Origin: Ovoidimarina sp963698645
GTDB taxonomy: Bacteria; Pseudomonadota; Alphaproteobacteria; Rhodobacterales; Rhodobacteraceae
NCBI GenBank assembly: GCA_963698645.1
Contig: CAVORP010000007.1
Span: forward strand, 248,001-312,000
Reading direction: 5' to 3'
Length of the DNA: 64,000 bases
Part shown: one piece after another, positions 1-8,218 of the stretch
How positions within the stretch are numbered: the first letter of the stretch is position 1
How the letters are laid out: each line of letters opens with the position of its first letter
The notes under the pieces: generated by a model
Told to the model about the DNA's origin: nothing
Database searches by the model: none
The model's input: only the letters and a program-made list of their open reading frames with translations
Translations under genes and position numbers: made by a program

Positions 1-1
1 T

Positions 2-148
2 CGCGCGACCCATACGGGCCACCTGACCACGGGCCGCCTGACGACGGGCCGCCTGATGGGCACTCACGATATCAAGGCCGATCCCATGCGCATGGAATAC
101 ACATGCAATGCGCATGGTTTCCGCATCGCGCGAACGGGGCATGAATGA
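2..148 (+). CDS. soeA: C-terminal end of a molybdopterin oxidoreductase, probably SoeA (partial)
   Basis: The frame starting at base 2 is open and ends at TGA 146-148, giving a tail that finishes HGFRIARTGHE. The 5' part lies outside the window. Its stop overlaps the soeB start in an ATGA, which shows translational coupling to a four-cluster ferredoxin and a DmsC-like anchor. In that order (catalytic subunit, FeS subunit, anchor) the expected gene is the molybdenum-bis-MGD catalytic subunit of a DMSO reductase family enzyme. The likely assignment is SoeA of the cytoplasmic sulfite dehydrogenase SoeABC, common in Rhodobacterales. The identity rests on context, because only 48 residues are visible and none carries a cofactor motif. 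Confidence 0.65.
   Translation, partial: RATHTGHLTTGRLTTGRLMGTHDIKADPMRMEYTCNAHGFRIARTGHE
16..60 (+). repeat. Three tandem 15-bp units in the soeA tail
   Basis: Bases 16-30, 31-45 and 46-60 are three near-identical 15-bp units starting GGGCC(A/G)CCTGA. In frame they encode GHLTT, GRLTT and GRLMG. They look like a short in-frame expansion near the C-terminus of the catalytic subunit. Confidence 0.7.
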
Positions 149-888
149 CCAGTTTACCCACCCATACCGACAAGAAGCTCGGACTTGTGATCGACCTCGA
201 CATCTGTGTCGGCTGCCACGCCTGCGTCACCGCCTGCAAGGGCTGGAACACCCAGAATTACGGCGCGCCGCTGGCCGACAAGGATGCCTATGGTGCTGAT
301 CCTGTTGGATCTTTCCTGAACCGCGTCCATTCCTACGAGATCCAGCCGGAACAGGGCGCCGCGCAACTCGTCCATTTCCCGAAATCCTGCCTCCATTGCG
401 ACGATGCGCCTTGCGTCACCGTCTGCCCCACCGGGGCCAGCTACAAGCGGGTCGAGGACGGGATCGTGCTGGTGAACGAGGATGATTGCATCGGCTGCGG
501 CCTCTGCGCCTGGGCCTGTCCCTATGGGGCGCGAGAGATGGATCCCGTTGAAAACGTGATGAAAAAATGCACGCTCTGCGTGGACCGGATCTATAACGAG
601 AACCTCCCCGAGATTGACCGCGAACCGGCCTGCGTGCGCACCTGCCCCACCGGAGCGCGGGCCTTCGGCGATCTCTCCGATCCCGAAAGCGCCGTATCAA
701 AACAGGTCGCGGCCCGCGGCGGCATGGACCTGATGCCGGAACAGGGCACCAAACCGGTTAACAAATACCTACCGCCGCGCCCGCGCGATGAACCTCTCGA
801 CGTGCTGGGCCCGCTTCTCGCGAATGTCGCCGAAGAACCCCAGGGCTTCCTCCGCTGGCTCGACAAAACATTGGAAAGACTGGGATAA
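145..888 (+). CDS. soeB: Iron-sulfur subunit of SoeABC-type sulfite dehydrogenase (DmsB/NrfC-like)
   Basis: A 247-residue ferredoxin-like electron transfer subunit without a signal peptide, so the complex faces the cytoplasm. Four cysteine clusters are visible in order: CVGCHACVTAC (about residue 21), CLHCDDAPCVTVC (about 83), CIGCGLCAWAC (about 116) and CTLC...CVRTCPTGA (about 147-172). These should hold four [4Fe-4S] centres passing electrons from the Mo subunit to the membrane anchor. The start ATG overlaps the upstream stop, and the stop TAA directly abuts the soeC ATG at 889. A related DMSO/polysulfide reductase is the alternative, but the SoeABC arrangement is favoured for this lineage. 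Confidence 0.85.
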   Translation: MTSLPTHTDKKLGLVIDLDICVGCHACVTACKGWNTQNYGAPLADKDAYGADPVGSFLNRVHSYEIQPEQGAAQLVHFPKSCLHCDDAPCVTVCPTGASYKRVEDGIVLVNEDDCIGCGLCAWACPYGAREMDPVENVMKKCTLCVDRIYNENLPEIDREPACVRTCPTGARAFGDLSDPESAVSKQVAARGGMDLMPEQGTKPVNKYLPPRPRDEPLDVLGPLLANVAEEPQGFLRWLDKTLERLG

Positions 889-1764
889 ATGCACCCCGCC
901 GTCTCGATCATCCTGTTCACCACCCTGTCGGGTCTGGGCTTCGGCCTGCTCACCTTCCTCGGCCTCGGCCTTCCCGATGTCGACGGTTTCACCGCCGCCG
1001 TCTTCTATGCCCTGGCCTTCACGCTGGCCAGTGGCGGGCTCATCGCCTCGACCTTCCATCTGGGCCACCCCGAACGCGCCCTCAAGGCGTTCAGCCAGTG
1101 GCGTTCAAGCTGGCTCAGCCGCGAGGCATGGCTGGCGACGATCACCCTGCTCGTCATGACGGCCCATGCCTTTGCCCACGTGATCCTCGACACCCGGATC
1201 GTGCCCCTGGGACTGGTGGGGGCGGTCCTGTCGCTCTGCACCATCTTCACCACCTCGATGATCTACACGCAGATGAAGACCGTTCCCCGCTGGCACCACT
1301 GGTCCACGCCGGTGCTTTTTTTCGCCTATGCCATGGCCGGGGGCGCGCTTCTGGCCGGTCAGATCGCCCTTGCGCCGATCCTGATCCTTCTTCTCGGCGC
1401 GATCCAGCTGTGGGCATGGCAATCGGGCGATATGCGGTTCCGCATGTCCGGAACGACCCTTGGCACCGCCACCGGCCTTGGCAGCCGGGGTGAGGTGCGG
1501 TCTTTCGAGCCACCCCATACCGGCGGCAATTACCTGACCCGCGAAATGGTGCATGTCGTGGCCCGCAAACATGCCTTCAAGTTGCGGTTCATCAGCTTCG
1601 TCCTCTTCGCGATCATCCCGTGGCTGATCCTCTTCGTCCTGCCCTTTAACCATTTCTTGGCGGGCATCGCGGTAGTGTCGCATCTCGCGGGGGTTCTGGT
1701 CAGCCGCTGGCTGTTCTTCGCGGAAGCAGAGCACGTGGTCGGGCTCTATTACGGCAAGCGCTGA
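889..1764 (+). CDS. soeC: DmsC-like membrane anchor subunit of sulfite dehydrogenase
   Basis: A 291-residue protein with about eight hydrophobic segments, matching the DmsC/SoeC anchor family. It should tie the SoeAB dimer to the inner membrane and exchange electrons with quinone. The segment around residues 57-85 (ASTFHLGHPERALKAFSQW, then SWLSREAW) is the characteristic family stretch. It starts immediately after the soeB stop with no spacer, so the three genes form one transcript. The next gene, znuB, is convergent and ends 6 bp downstream. Confidence 0.85.
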   Translation: MHPAVSIILFTTLSGLGFGLLTFLGLGLPDVDGFTAAVFYALAFTLASGGLIASTFHLGHPERALKAFSQWRSSWLSREAWLATITLLVMTAHAFAHVILDTRIVPLGLVGAVLSLCTIFTTSMIYTQMKTVPRWHHWSTPVLFFAYAMAGGALLAGQIALAPILILLLGAIQLWAWQSGDMRFRMSGTTLGTATGLGSRGEVRSFEPPHTGGNYLTREMVHVVARKHAFKLRFISFVLFAIIPWLILFVLPFNHFLAGIAVVSHLAGVLVSRWLFFAEAEHVVGLYYGKR

Positions 1765-1770
1765 TCCCGG

Positions 1771-2562
1771 TCAGTCGCGCCGAAACGACGCCAGGACAAG
1801 CGACAGCGCAAACAGCGCCGCCGCCGCCGCCACGATCGACGGGCCCGCCGGCGTGTCGGCATAGAGCGACGCCAGAAGCCCGCCGGCCACCGATACCAGC
1901 CCCATCACCACCGCCATCGCGGCCATCGCCTCGGGCGACCGGGCCAGACTGCGCGCCGCCGCGGCCGGGATGATCAGCATCGCCGCGATCAGAAGCGCCC
2001 CCACGACCTTGATCGCCAAGGCCACGACAAGCGCAAGCGCGACCGTCAGGACCAGTTCCTCCCGGCGCGGGTCGACCCCTGCCGAGGCCGCCAGATCCCC
2101 GTTCAGCGTCGCGATCAGAAGCCGCGACCACCGCCAGACGATCAGCCCCGAAACCGCCAGCGCCCCGATCCATATCACCGCAAGATCGCCCCGCGACACC
2201 GCAAGGATGTCACCGAACAGATAGGCCTGAAGGTCGATCCGTACCGAGGTCACAAAGGATATCGCCACCAGTCCGATCGCCAGCGCCGAATGCGACAGGA
2301 CCCCCAGCGTCGCGTCCATCGTATGCCCCCGAGCCGACAGCCGCGCCACGGCAAGCGCCATGGCCAACGCCACCACCAGCGTGCCCACGAAGATCGACAT
2401 CTCGAAGGCCAGCGCAAGCGCGACACCCAGCATCGCCGCATGGGCCGTCGCATCCCCAAAATAAGCCATCCGCCGCCATACGACGAACGCTCCCAGAGGC
2501 CCGGTGGCAAGGGCCACCCCTGCCCCGGCCAGTCCTGCACGGATCAGGAAATCGTCAAACAT
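1771..2562 (-). CDS. znuB: Zinc ABC transporter permease ZnuB
   Basis: A 263-residue, very hydrophobic ABC-3 family permease (about eight membrane helices) with the conserved start MFDDFLIRAGLAG and the block YFGDATAHAAMLGVALA. It forms the channel of the high-affinity Zn(II) importer with ZnuC as ATPase and ZnuA as periplasmic binder. It is the last gene of zur-znuC-znuB and starts 12 bp after the znuC stop. Mn/Fe-type ABC-3 permeases look alike; the adjacent zur gene and the His-rich partner proteins support zinc. Confidence 0.92.
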   Translation of the reverse strand: MFDDFLIRAGLAGAGVALATGPLGAFVVWRRMAYFGDATAHAAMLGVALALAFEMSIFVGTLVVALAMALAVARLSARGHTMDATLGVLSHSALAIGLVAISFVTSVRIDLQAYLFGDILAVSRGDLAVIWIGALAVSGLIVWRWSRLLIATLNGDLAASAGVDPRREELVLTVALALVVALAIKVVGALLIAAMLIIPAAAARSLARSPEAMAAMAVVMGLVSVAGGLLASLYADTPAGPSIVAAAAALFALSLVLASFRRD

Positions 2563-2574
2563 CCGGACACCCCG

Positions 2575-3327
2575 TCAATGCCTGTGCCCGTCGGCGCCAT
2601 GGTCGTGGTCATGCGCATCATCATGGTCATGATCATGGTGATGCTGATACAGCGCCAGCGCCCCCTGCGTCCCGTCCCCGAACAGGGCCCTGTATTCCGG
2701 TGCGGCCAGCACCGCATCCGGCGCCCCCTCGCAGCAGATATGACCGTTCAGGCACAAAACCCGGTCGGTGGCGCTCATCACCACGTGCAGGTCGTGACTG
2801 ACCAGCAAGATCGCGCAGCCCAACTCGCGCCGCACCTCTTCGATCAGCCGATAGAAGGCCGCGACACCGGGCTGATCCAGCCCCTGCGTCGGCTCGTCCA
2901 GGATCAGGATATCGGGCCGCGAAAGCAACGCGCGCGCCAGCATGACCCGCTGGAACTGTCCACCCGACAATGCCGCCATCTGCCGGTTCTCGACGCCGGG
3001 CACGCCGACCCGTGCCAGCATCGCCGCGATATCGTCCGGTTTCTTGGCCTTGGGCAATGACAGGAACCGCGCCACCGTCATGGGCAGGCTGGCATCGATG
3101 GACAGGGACTGTGGCACATAGCCGATCGTCAGGCCGGGCGCACGCAGGACGCGCCCCGCGCTCGGCGCGATCACCCCCATCAAGGCCTTGATCAGGGTCG
3201 ATTTCCCTGATCCGTTTGGGCCGATCACGGTCACGATCTCGCCCCGGTCGATGGACAGGTTCATGTCGCGCAGAGCTGCCGTTCCGGCATAGCCCGCGCT
3301 CATGTCTTTCACCGTGATCAGGCTCAT
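2575..3327 (-). CDS. znuC: Zinc ABC transporter ATPase ZnuC
   Basis: A 250-residue ATPase with Walker A GPNGSGKSTL (about residue 37), signature LSGGQFQRVMLARAL and Walker B ILILDEPTQGLDQPG. The C-terminus is a His/Asp-rich tail (HHHDHDHDDAHDHDHG) that may bind zinc, as seen in several ZnuC proteins. A longer frame extends upstream, but the ATG at 3327 is preferred because it overlaps the zur stop in ATGA and gives the normal family N-terminus MSLITVKDMSAGYAG. Confidence 0.93.
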   Translation of the reverse strand: MSLITVKDMSAGYAGTAALRDMNLSIDRGEIVTVIGPNGSGKSTLIKALMGVIAPSAGRVLRAPGLTIGYVPQSLSIDASLPMTVARFLSLPKAKKPDDIAAMLARVGVPGVENRQMAALSGGQFQRVMLARALLSRPDILILDEPTQGLDQPGVAAFYRLIEEVRRELGCAILLVSHDLHVVMSATDRVLCLNGHICCEGAPDAVLAAPEYRALFGDGTQGALALYQHHHDHDHDDAHDHDHGADGHRH

Positions 3328-3803
3328 GCGCCACCCCGACAGGCCGGGCATGTGCCCACCGCCTCGATGCTCGAGCGTTCGATGGTGAAACCGATCGCCT
3401 CTGCCGCACCCGTCAACGCCGCGCGCACCTCCTCCGCCGGGGCCTCGGCCACGCTGTCGCACCGGTCGCAGATGAAGAATACCGGCGCATGGGCGGTTCC
3501 CGGATGCGCGCAGGCAGCAAAGGCGTTGAGCCGCCGGATCCGGTGGACAAGCCCATGCTCGACGAGAAAATCAAGCGCGCGATAGGCCACTGGCGGCTGC
3601 GCCCGAAATCCCGAGGCGGAAAGACGCTCCAGCACCTCATAGGCGCCAAGTGCCCGATGCTCTTCCAGCAGGATCTCCAGCGTCCTCCGCCGGACGGGCG
3701 TCAGCCGCAGCCCATGCTCCAACGCCGCGGCCTCGGCATGGCGCATCGCGGCCTGCGTGCAACCGGCATGATCATGTTTCCGAAAGGCCTTCGGCGCGCC
3801 CAT
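3324..3803 (-). CDS. zur: Zinc uptake regulator Zur (Fur family)
   Basis: A 159-residue Fur-family repressor. The winged-helix half has the family block LRLTPVRRRTLEILLEEHRALGAYE. Zinc-structural cysteine pairs are present at C112/C115 (CDRC) and C152/C155 (CPAC). With bound Zn it should repress znuA and its own operon. It is the first gene of zur-znuC-znuB, divergent from znuA, with a 16/18 palindrome centred about 20 bp upstream of its start, which implies autoregulation. Confidence 0.93.
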   Translation of the reverse strand: MGAPKAFRKHDHAGCTQAAMRHAEAAALEHGLRLTPVRRRTLEILLEEHRALGAYEVLERLSASGFRAQPPVAYRALDFLVEHGLVHRIRRLNAFAACAHPGTAHAPVFFICDRCDSVAEAPAEEVRAALTGAAEAIGFTIERSSIEAVGTCPACRGGA

Positions 3804-3812
3804 CTATTTTCC

Positions 3813-3830
3813 GTATTGTTATAACATTAC
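3813..3830. promoter_or_regulatory. Zur box between zur and znuA, over a probable znuA -35
   Basis: The 18-bp sequence GTATTGTTATAACATTAC matches its own reverse complement at 16 of 18 positions and contains the perfect core TGTTATAACA (3817-3826). It fits the known alphaproteobacterial Zur operator (GTTATA-type dyad). TTGTTA (3816-3821), 18 bp, then TATACC (3840-3845) is a plausible znuA promoter whose -35 lies inside the operator. Confidence 0.85.
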
Positions 3831-3874
3831 AATTCAATCTATACCGTCCCCGTCCAATTCACAAGGAACAACCC

Positions 3875-4782
3875 ATGCGTCTCCTCCCGGCTCTTGCAAC
3901 TGCGTTTCTCCTGCCCAATGCCGCCTCTGCGGCGCCACAGGTGGTCACCGACCTCACCGTCGTTCAAGGTCTGGTGGCCAGCGTGATCGGCGAGGATGCG
4001 GAGCCGGTGATGCTCATGGATGCCGGTGCGGATCCGCATGCATTCCAGCTTCGCCCAGTCAGGCACGGGCCTTGGACAACGCCGACCTCGTGATCTGGGT
4101 GGGTCCCGAAATGACGCCATGGCTTGCCCGGTCGCTTGAGACCACGGCGGGCGACCGCGCGGAGTTGCGGCTTCTGGCGGTCGACGGCACGACCCTGCGC
4201 ACCTATGAGGAAGAGGACGACGGGCATGACCATGGGCATGACCACGGGCATGGCCATGCGGCTACCGACCCCCATGCATGGCTTGATCCGGACAATGCCG
4301 TACTCTGGCTCTCTGCCATCGCCGATGCGCTTTCCGCCGCCGACCCGGCAAATGCCGAGACCTATGCAACCCGCGCCGCGTCGGCCATCCGGCGCATCGC
4401 CAGCGCGCGTGATGCAGCGGCAGCCCGCCTCGCCGCAGTCAGCGACCGGCCGATCGTCGTCTTTCACGACGCCTATGGCTATTTCGCCGAGGATTTCGGC
4501 GTCACGATCGCCGGAAGCATCGCGCTCGGCGATGCCGCGGCACCGGGCGCGCGGCACCTGCAGAACCTGCGGGATACGATCGCGGACCGGAACGTGGCCT
4601 GTATCTTCCGCGAACCCCAGCACAGCCCCGATCTGGCGCAGGCTCTAGCCTCCGATCTCGGGCTTGGCCTTGGCATGCTCGATCCCGAAGGGGCGACGCT
4701 GCCGGTTGGTCCCGACCACTATCCGCAGCTTCTTGTCTCCATGGCCGATGCCATCGCGGATTGTATCGCAGCGCAGGGCTGA
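3875..4782 (+). pseudogene. znuA: Zinc-binding periplasmic protein ZnuA, split by a single-base frameshift
   Basis: Both halves of ZnuA are present in two frames. The first (ATG 3875, SD AAGGAA at 3863) gives a signal peptide and ends in ADPHAFQLRP. The second resumes DNADLVIWVGPEM. Restoring one base near 4057 (CCAGTC to CCAAGTC) reads RPSQARALDNADLVIWVG, the expected family sequence, in a 302-residue protein. The metal site is otherwise intact: ADPHAF, the His-rich loop (DDGHDHGHDHGHGH) then DPHAWLDP, and FHDAYGYF. A working zinc importer needs this protein, so a sequencing indel is more likely than true loss. Confidence 0.88.
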
Positions 4783-4921
4783 TCGCCCGTCCGACCCGTC
4801 CCGGCTCGCCTCATCCCCTGATCCGCCCACTGGGCGGCGTCTGCCCGGTCCCGGCCCTGGCCCCGCCCGGGCCTCTGCCGGGATCGGGGACAGGCGCCGT
4901 TTCCTGACTGGCCACCGTCTC

Positions 4922-5518
4922 TCAGGGGTCCACCGCACCATAGCGGGCCTCCAGAAGGTCCACCGTCGTCCGGCCGAGAGCCAGGACCCGTTTCGCATCT
5001 TCCTCGTCCCGCAGAAGCCGCGCAAGAACGATGCTTCCCATCAGAACGGCAAGGGTGGACAGGCCAAGATCGTCGGGCGCATCGTCACCGCCAGAGCCTT
5101 CCGACAACAGGCATGCCGTCCGCCTTGCCGCATTTTCGGCGGCCTCCCGCACCCGTCCATCCTCGCGCAACGCTTCGCCCGCCAAGGCCGCAAGCGGGCA
5201 CCCCTCGGCCCGTCGCCGCCGATGCGCGTCAGACAGGTAATCGGCAATATAGGCATCGACGGCCACGGCCCGGGCCTCGCCAGCGCCTTTCGATTCGACA
5301 GGCCCAAGAACGGTCGCTGCCGCGTGCTCAAGCGCGGCGCCGACAAGATCCTCCTTGGACGAGAAGTGCCGGTAGAAACCGCCGTGGGTCATTCCCGCGG
5401 CGGTCATCACATCCGCGACGCTGGTCGCATCGATACCGTTCTCGCGCAGAAGCCGCGCGGCGGCGTCCAGTATCCTCTTGTGACTCTTCTGTTTCTCGGC
5501 CTCCGACATCCGTGGCAA
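4922..5518 (-). CDS. TetR/AcrR family transcriptional regulator
   Basis: A 198-residue regulator with an N-terminal TetR helix-turn-helix (about residues 14-60, including ATSVADVMTAAGMTHGGFYRHF) and a helical ligand-binding C-terminal half. It is divergent from the NmrA-like gene at 5607, and the space between holds two direct operator-like repeats, so it probably represses both genes. The inducer cannot be inferred. An in-frame valine codon lies upstream, but the ATG at 5518 gives the typical N-terminus MPRMSEAEKQKSHKRILDAA. Confidence 0.88.
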   Translation of the reverse strand: MPRMSEAEKQKSHKRILDAAARLLRENGIDATSVADVMTAAGMTHGGFYRHFSSKEDLVGAALEHAAATVLGPVESKGAGEARAVAVDAYIADYLSDAHRRRRAEGCPLAALAGEALREDGRVREAAENAARRTACLLSEGSGGDDAPDDLGLSTLAVLMGSIVLARLLRDEEDAKRVLALGRTTVDLLEARYGAVDP

Positions 5519-5538
5519 GGGCCCGCTCCTTCAGGGGA

Positions 5539-5592
5539 TTGACAATTAGGATTATGACTATCATCTTTTATTTAGGATTACAATTATCATCT
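5539..5592. promoter_or_regulatory. Two direct repeats (operator candidates) and a TTGACA element between tetR and the NmrA gene
   Basis: Bases 5546-5566 and 5572-5592 are 21-bp direct repeats identical at 18 positions (TTAGGATTA, six variable bases with some matches, TATCATCT), 26 bp apart start to start. Each has a weak GAT...ATC dyad. TTGACA at 5539-5544 could be a -35 for the rightward gene. The AT-rich block sits exactly between the two divergent starts. Confidence 0.6.
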
Positions 5593-5606
5593 AAGTGGAG
5601 CGCATC

Positions 5607-6713
5607 ATGTCATCCAAACCGAAAATCCTCGTCACCAGTGCCGGCGGAAAGACCGGGCTTCAGACCGCCCTGCAACTGAGAAAGAAAGGGTTTCCCGTCC
5701 GCGCTTTCGTCCGCCGGAACGATCATCGCTCCGCGATCCTCGACCGCGCAGGCTGCGAAATCGTGGTCGGCGATCAATACTCGCTGTCTGATATGCGGCG
5801 CGCGATGCAGGGCGTGCAGCGCGCCTATCAATGCGCGCCCACCGCTCCGAACGGCCTGCATTTCAATGCCGTTTTCACCGCTGCGGCCTTCGAGGCCAAA
5901 CTCGAGCACGTGGTCACGTTAAGCCAGTGGCTGTCGAGCGTCGATCATCCGTCGCTTTTCACCCGCGAAGTCTATCTGGGCGACATCCTGATCGGAATGC
6001 GGCCCGAGATGTCGGTGACCACGATCAACCCAGGCTGGTTCGCCGATAACTATCTCATGGTGCTCGACATGGCCGCGCATCTGGGCCAGTTCACCATGCC
6101 GCTTGGCGACGGCGACACGAAGAAGAACGCGCCGCCCTCGAACGACGACATCGCCTCGGTGGCGGTCGGCGCGTTGATCGACCCGGCCACCCATGCGGGC
6201 AAGACATACCGCCCGACCGGACCGGCGCTCCTCTCGCCGAACGAGATTGCGGATGCCATGGGGCGGGGGCTTGGCCGTCGCGTGATCTACCGGGACATTT
6301 CGGAACGGATGATGGTGAAGGCCCTGAAAGCCCTCCCGCCTGCAAACTACTCCGAGGCCGCCGTCTCCCAACTGGCGCTCTATTCCGACGAATACCGTCG
6401 CGGTACCTTCGCCGTGAACGCACCAACGCAGGACGTCCGCCTCGTCGGCGGGCGCGAGCCAGAGGGATTTGAAAGCATCGTCAGGCGCACGGTCGCCGCC
6501 CGGCCGGATCTGAACCGCAGCTTTGGGCGTGGCCTCGCCGCAATGGCCGGGTTTCTGAAGATCCTCGCCACGCGGCCGCTCGATCTCGAGAAAGTGCAAC
6601 GCGACCGCGACTATGTCCGTCCGGAAAACCCGGCGTTCAGCCAGGACGATGCGGATTGGCGCAGAACGCATGACGGAGTGCAGGCGAGGCTTGCGTCGAC
6701 ACAGGCCGCATGA
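5607..6713 (+). CDS. NmrA-like NAD(P)-binding protein
   Basis: A 368-residue atypical SDR with the nucleotide-binding start KILVTSAGGKTGLQTALQL (Rossmann glycine motif) and no obvious Tyr-xxx-Lys catalytic pair in the usual place. This is typical of NmrA/HSCARG-type redox sensors or quinone reductases. The ATG at 5607 is preferred over an upstream GTG at 5595, because GGAG at 5597-5600 is then well spaced. The C-terminal third is longer than in minimal NmrA domains. It is divergently paired with a TetR repressor, a common arrangement for stress- or xenobiotic-induced oxidoreductases. The substrate is unknown. Confidence 0.8.
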   Translation: MSSKPKILVTSAGGKTGLQTALQLRKKGFPVRAFVRRNDHRSAILDRAGCEIVVGDQYSLSDMRRAMQGVQRAYQCAPTAPNGLHFNAVFTAAAFEAKLEHVVTLSQWLSSVDHPSLFTREVYLGDILIGMRPEMSVTTINPGWFADNYLMVLDMAAHLGQFTMPLGDGDTKKNAPPSNDDIASVAVGALIDPATHAGKTYRPTGPALLSPNEIADAMGRGLGRRVIYRDISERMMVKALKALPPANYSEAAVSQLALYSDEYRRGTFAVNAPTQDVRLVGGREPEGFESIVRRTVAARPDLNRSFGRGLAAMAGFLKILATRPLDLEKVQRDRDYVRPENPAFSQDDADWRRTHDGVQARLASTQAA

Positions 6714-6757
6714 CCAGGACCTTCTGACGAGAAACCGGAACCGCGCGGGACGCGGCC

Positions 6758-7660
6758 CTAGATCACGCGGCAGTCGCGAAACGCTTCGAGCACGCGCGCG
6801 GTCTCCGGTTCGCCAAGAAGGCAAAGCGCCGTGGAAAGCGCATCGGCAAGTACCGCCCGCGGGGCGGTGACGGTGACGCTCCGGCTTGAGGCATGGGCGG
6901 GCCGTCCGCTCCTAGGATCGAGGATATGCCCGACCGTTCCCGCCCGGTCGAATACCGTCCCAAGCGGCGCGGAGGTGGCGAGGGCGCGGTCCCGAAGCGG
7001 GACGCGCCCCCCGTCCCGAAGTCCGACGGGCCAGTCGCTCCCGTCCGGCTGCCCGCCCAGGGCGCGAAACTCTCCCGTATCGATCAGGATGTCGCGAAGC
7101 CCATCCATTTCAAGGACCCTCGCAACACGGTCGGCGATGTATCCCTGCGCGATACCGTTCAGCGTCAGTGCCATGCCCGGCCGCCCGAACGCGATCCGCG
7201 ATGGTGTGATCTGGACATGCGACCAGCCGACGCGGCTCCGCGCCTCGGACAGAGATATGTCGGTCGGCACCGCGCCCGCGGCATAGGCCGTCGCATAGGC
7301 CACCCAGAGTGGCTGCACGGTCGGATCAAAGGCACCACCGGTGGCGGTGTGAACGGCGCCCGCGATCCCAAGGCATTCGACAAGCTCTAGGGGCGGCCCG
7401 TCGAGCGCTCCGTCACGGTTCAGACGCGAGAGCGCCGACCCTGCCCGATACAGGCTGAAGATATCCTCAAGGCGATCGATCTCGCCGCGGACAGCGGCCA
7501 CGATGCGTTCGGCGTCGGGATGGGACAGCATGATCGATGCGCGCGCGCCCAGCGCAACACCGGTCCAATACCGCGCCTGACCGGCCAGACCGGGACCGGC
7601 GGCCATGGTGGCGGCGGATGCAGAGATCGCGATGAAACGGCGGCGGGAAAGGCTCGGCAT
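6758..7660 (-). CDS. nosX: FAD:protein FMN transferase of the nos cluster (ApbE/NosX)
   Basis: A 300-residue ApbE family protein with a Tat-type signal (SRRRFIAISASAATMAAG). Conserved ApbE blocks include FDPTVQPLW, LTLNGIAQGYIADRV and the DILIDTGEFRALG stretch. ApbE proteins attach FMN covalently to threonine in (S/T)GA(T/S)xT motifs, and the NosR of this cluster has such a motif (S150-T155). It is the last gene of the nos operon, 9 bp after nosL. This supports the NosX role of flavinylating NosR in the periplasm. Confidence 0.9.
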   Translation of the reverse strand: MPSLSRRRFIAISASAATMAAGPGLAGQARYWTGVALGARASIMLSHPDAERIVAAVRGEIDRLEDIFSLYRAGSALSRLNRDGALDGPPLELVECLGIAGAVHTATGGAFDPTVQPLWVAYATAYAAGAVPTDISLSEARSRVGWSHVQITPSRIAFGRPGMALTLNGIAQGYIADRVARVLEMDGLRDILIDTGEFRALGGQPDGSDWPVGLRDGGRVPLRDRALATSAPLGTVFDRAGTVGHILDPRSGRPAHASSRSVTVTAPRAVLADALSTALCLLGEPETARVLEAFRDCRVI

Positions 7661-7669
7661 GGGGGCTTC

Positions 7670-8218
7670 CTAGTCGATGGCCGCCCCTTCGGGCGGGATG
7701 AAGTTTCCGTCGGCGTCAAGCTGAAACTCGACGGGGGCAAGCACGGCATCGTCGGGGATGTCCCCGAGCGACAAAAGCGCGCCACCGTTGCGCAGGGCAA
7801 AGCTGTCGGCCGCCGCACGGTCGGTGAAGGGGATCAACTCCGGCGCGCCCATCCCGCCCACGATGGATGCGCCGACGACATAGACGGCATCCTCAGCGGC
7901 GATCCAGTTGTCAGCGCCGGGGTTTTCCCAGCTCGGCGCCGCACCCATATCGCTGACATAGATCGCGGTGATCGCATGGCTCTGCTCGGGCATCCGCTGA
8001 TACGCGATGGCGTCGCGCACCTGGCTGAAGAACAGCGGGGCGACAAGCCCGTCGAGATGGACCTGTGCCTTCGGACCGGGGTGCTCCAGCAGGTTCATCT
8101 GGCAGTAGTGGCCCACCGCCTCGGCCGTCATCGTCACCGGAAGCGGCCGCCCGGCCACATCCTCTCTGCAGGCGGACAGCGCAAGCGTGGCAAACATGAT
8201 CAGGAGGATGCGGTTCAT
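7670..8218 (-). CDS. nosL: Copper chaperone lipoprotein NosL
   Basis: A 182-residue lipoprotein with the signal and lipobox LALSAC (Cys at residue 17). The family block YCQMNLLEHPGPKAQVHLDG contains the Cys/Met residues of the NosL copper site. NosL delivers Cu(I) to NosZ during assembly of the CuZ centre. Its ATG overlaps the nosY stop in ATGA. Confidence 0.93.
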   Translation of the reverse strand: MNRILLIMFATLALSACREDVAGRPLPVTMTAEAVGHYCQMNLLEHPGPKAQVHLDGLVAPLFFSQVRDAIAYQRMPEQSHAITAIYVSDMGAAPSWENPGADNWIAAEDAVYVVGASIVGGMGAPELIPFTDRAAADSFALRNGGALLSLGDIPDDAVLAPVEFQLDADGNFIPPEGAAID

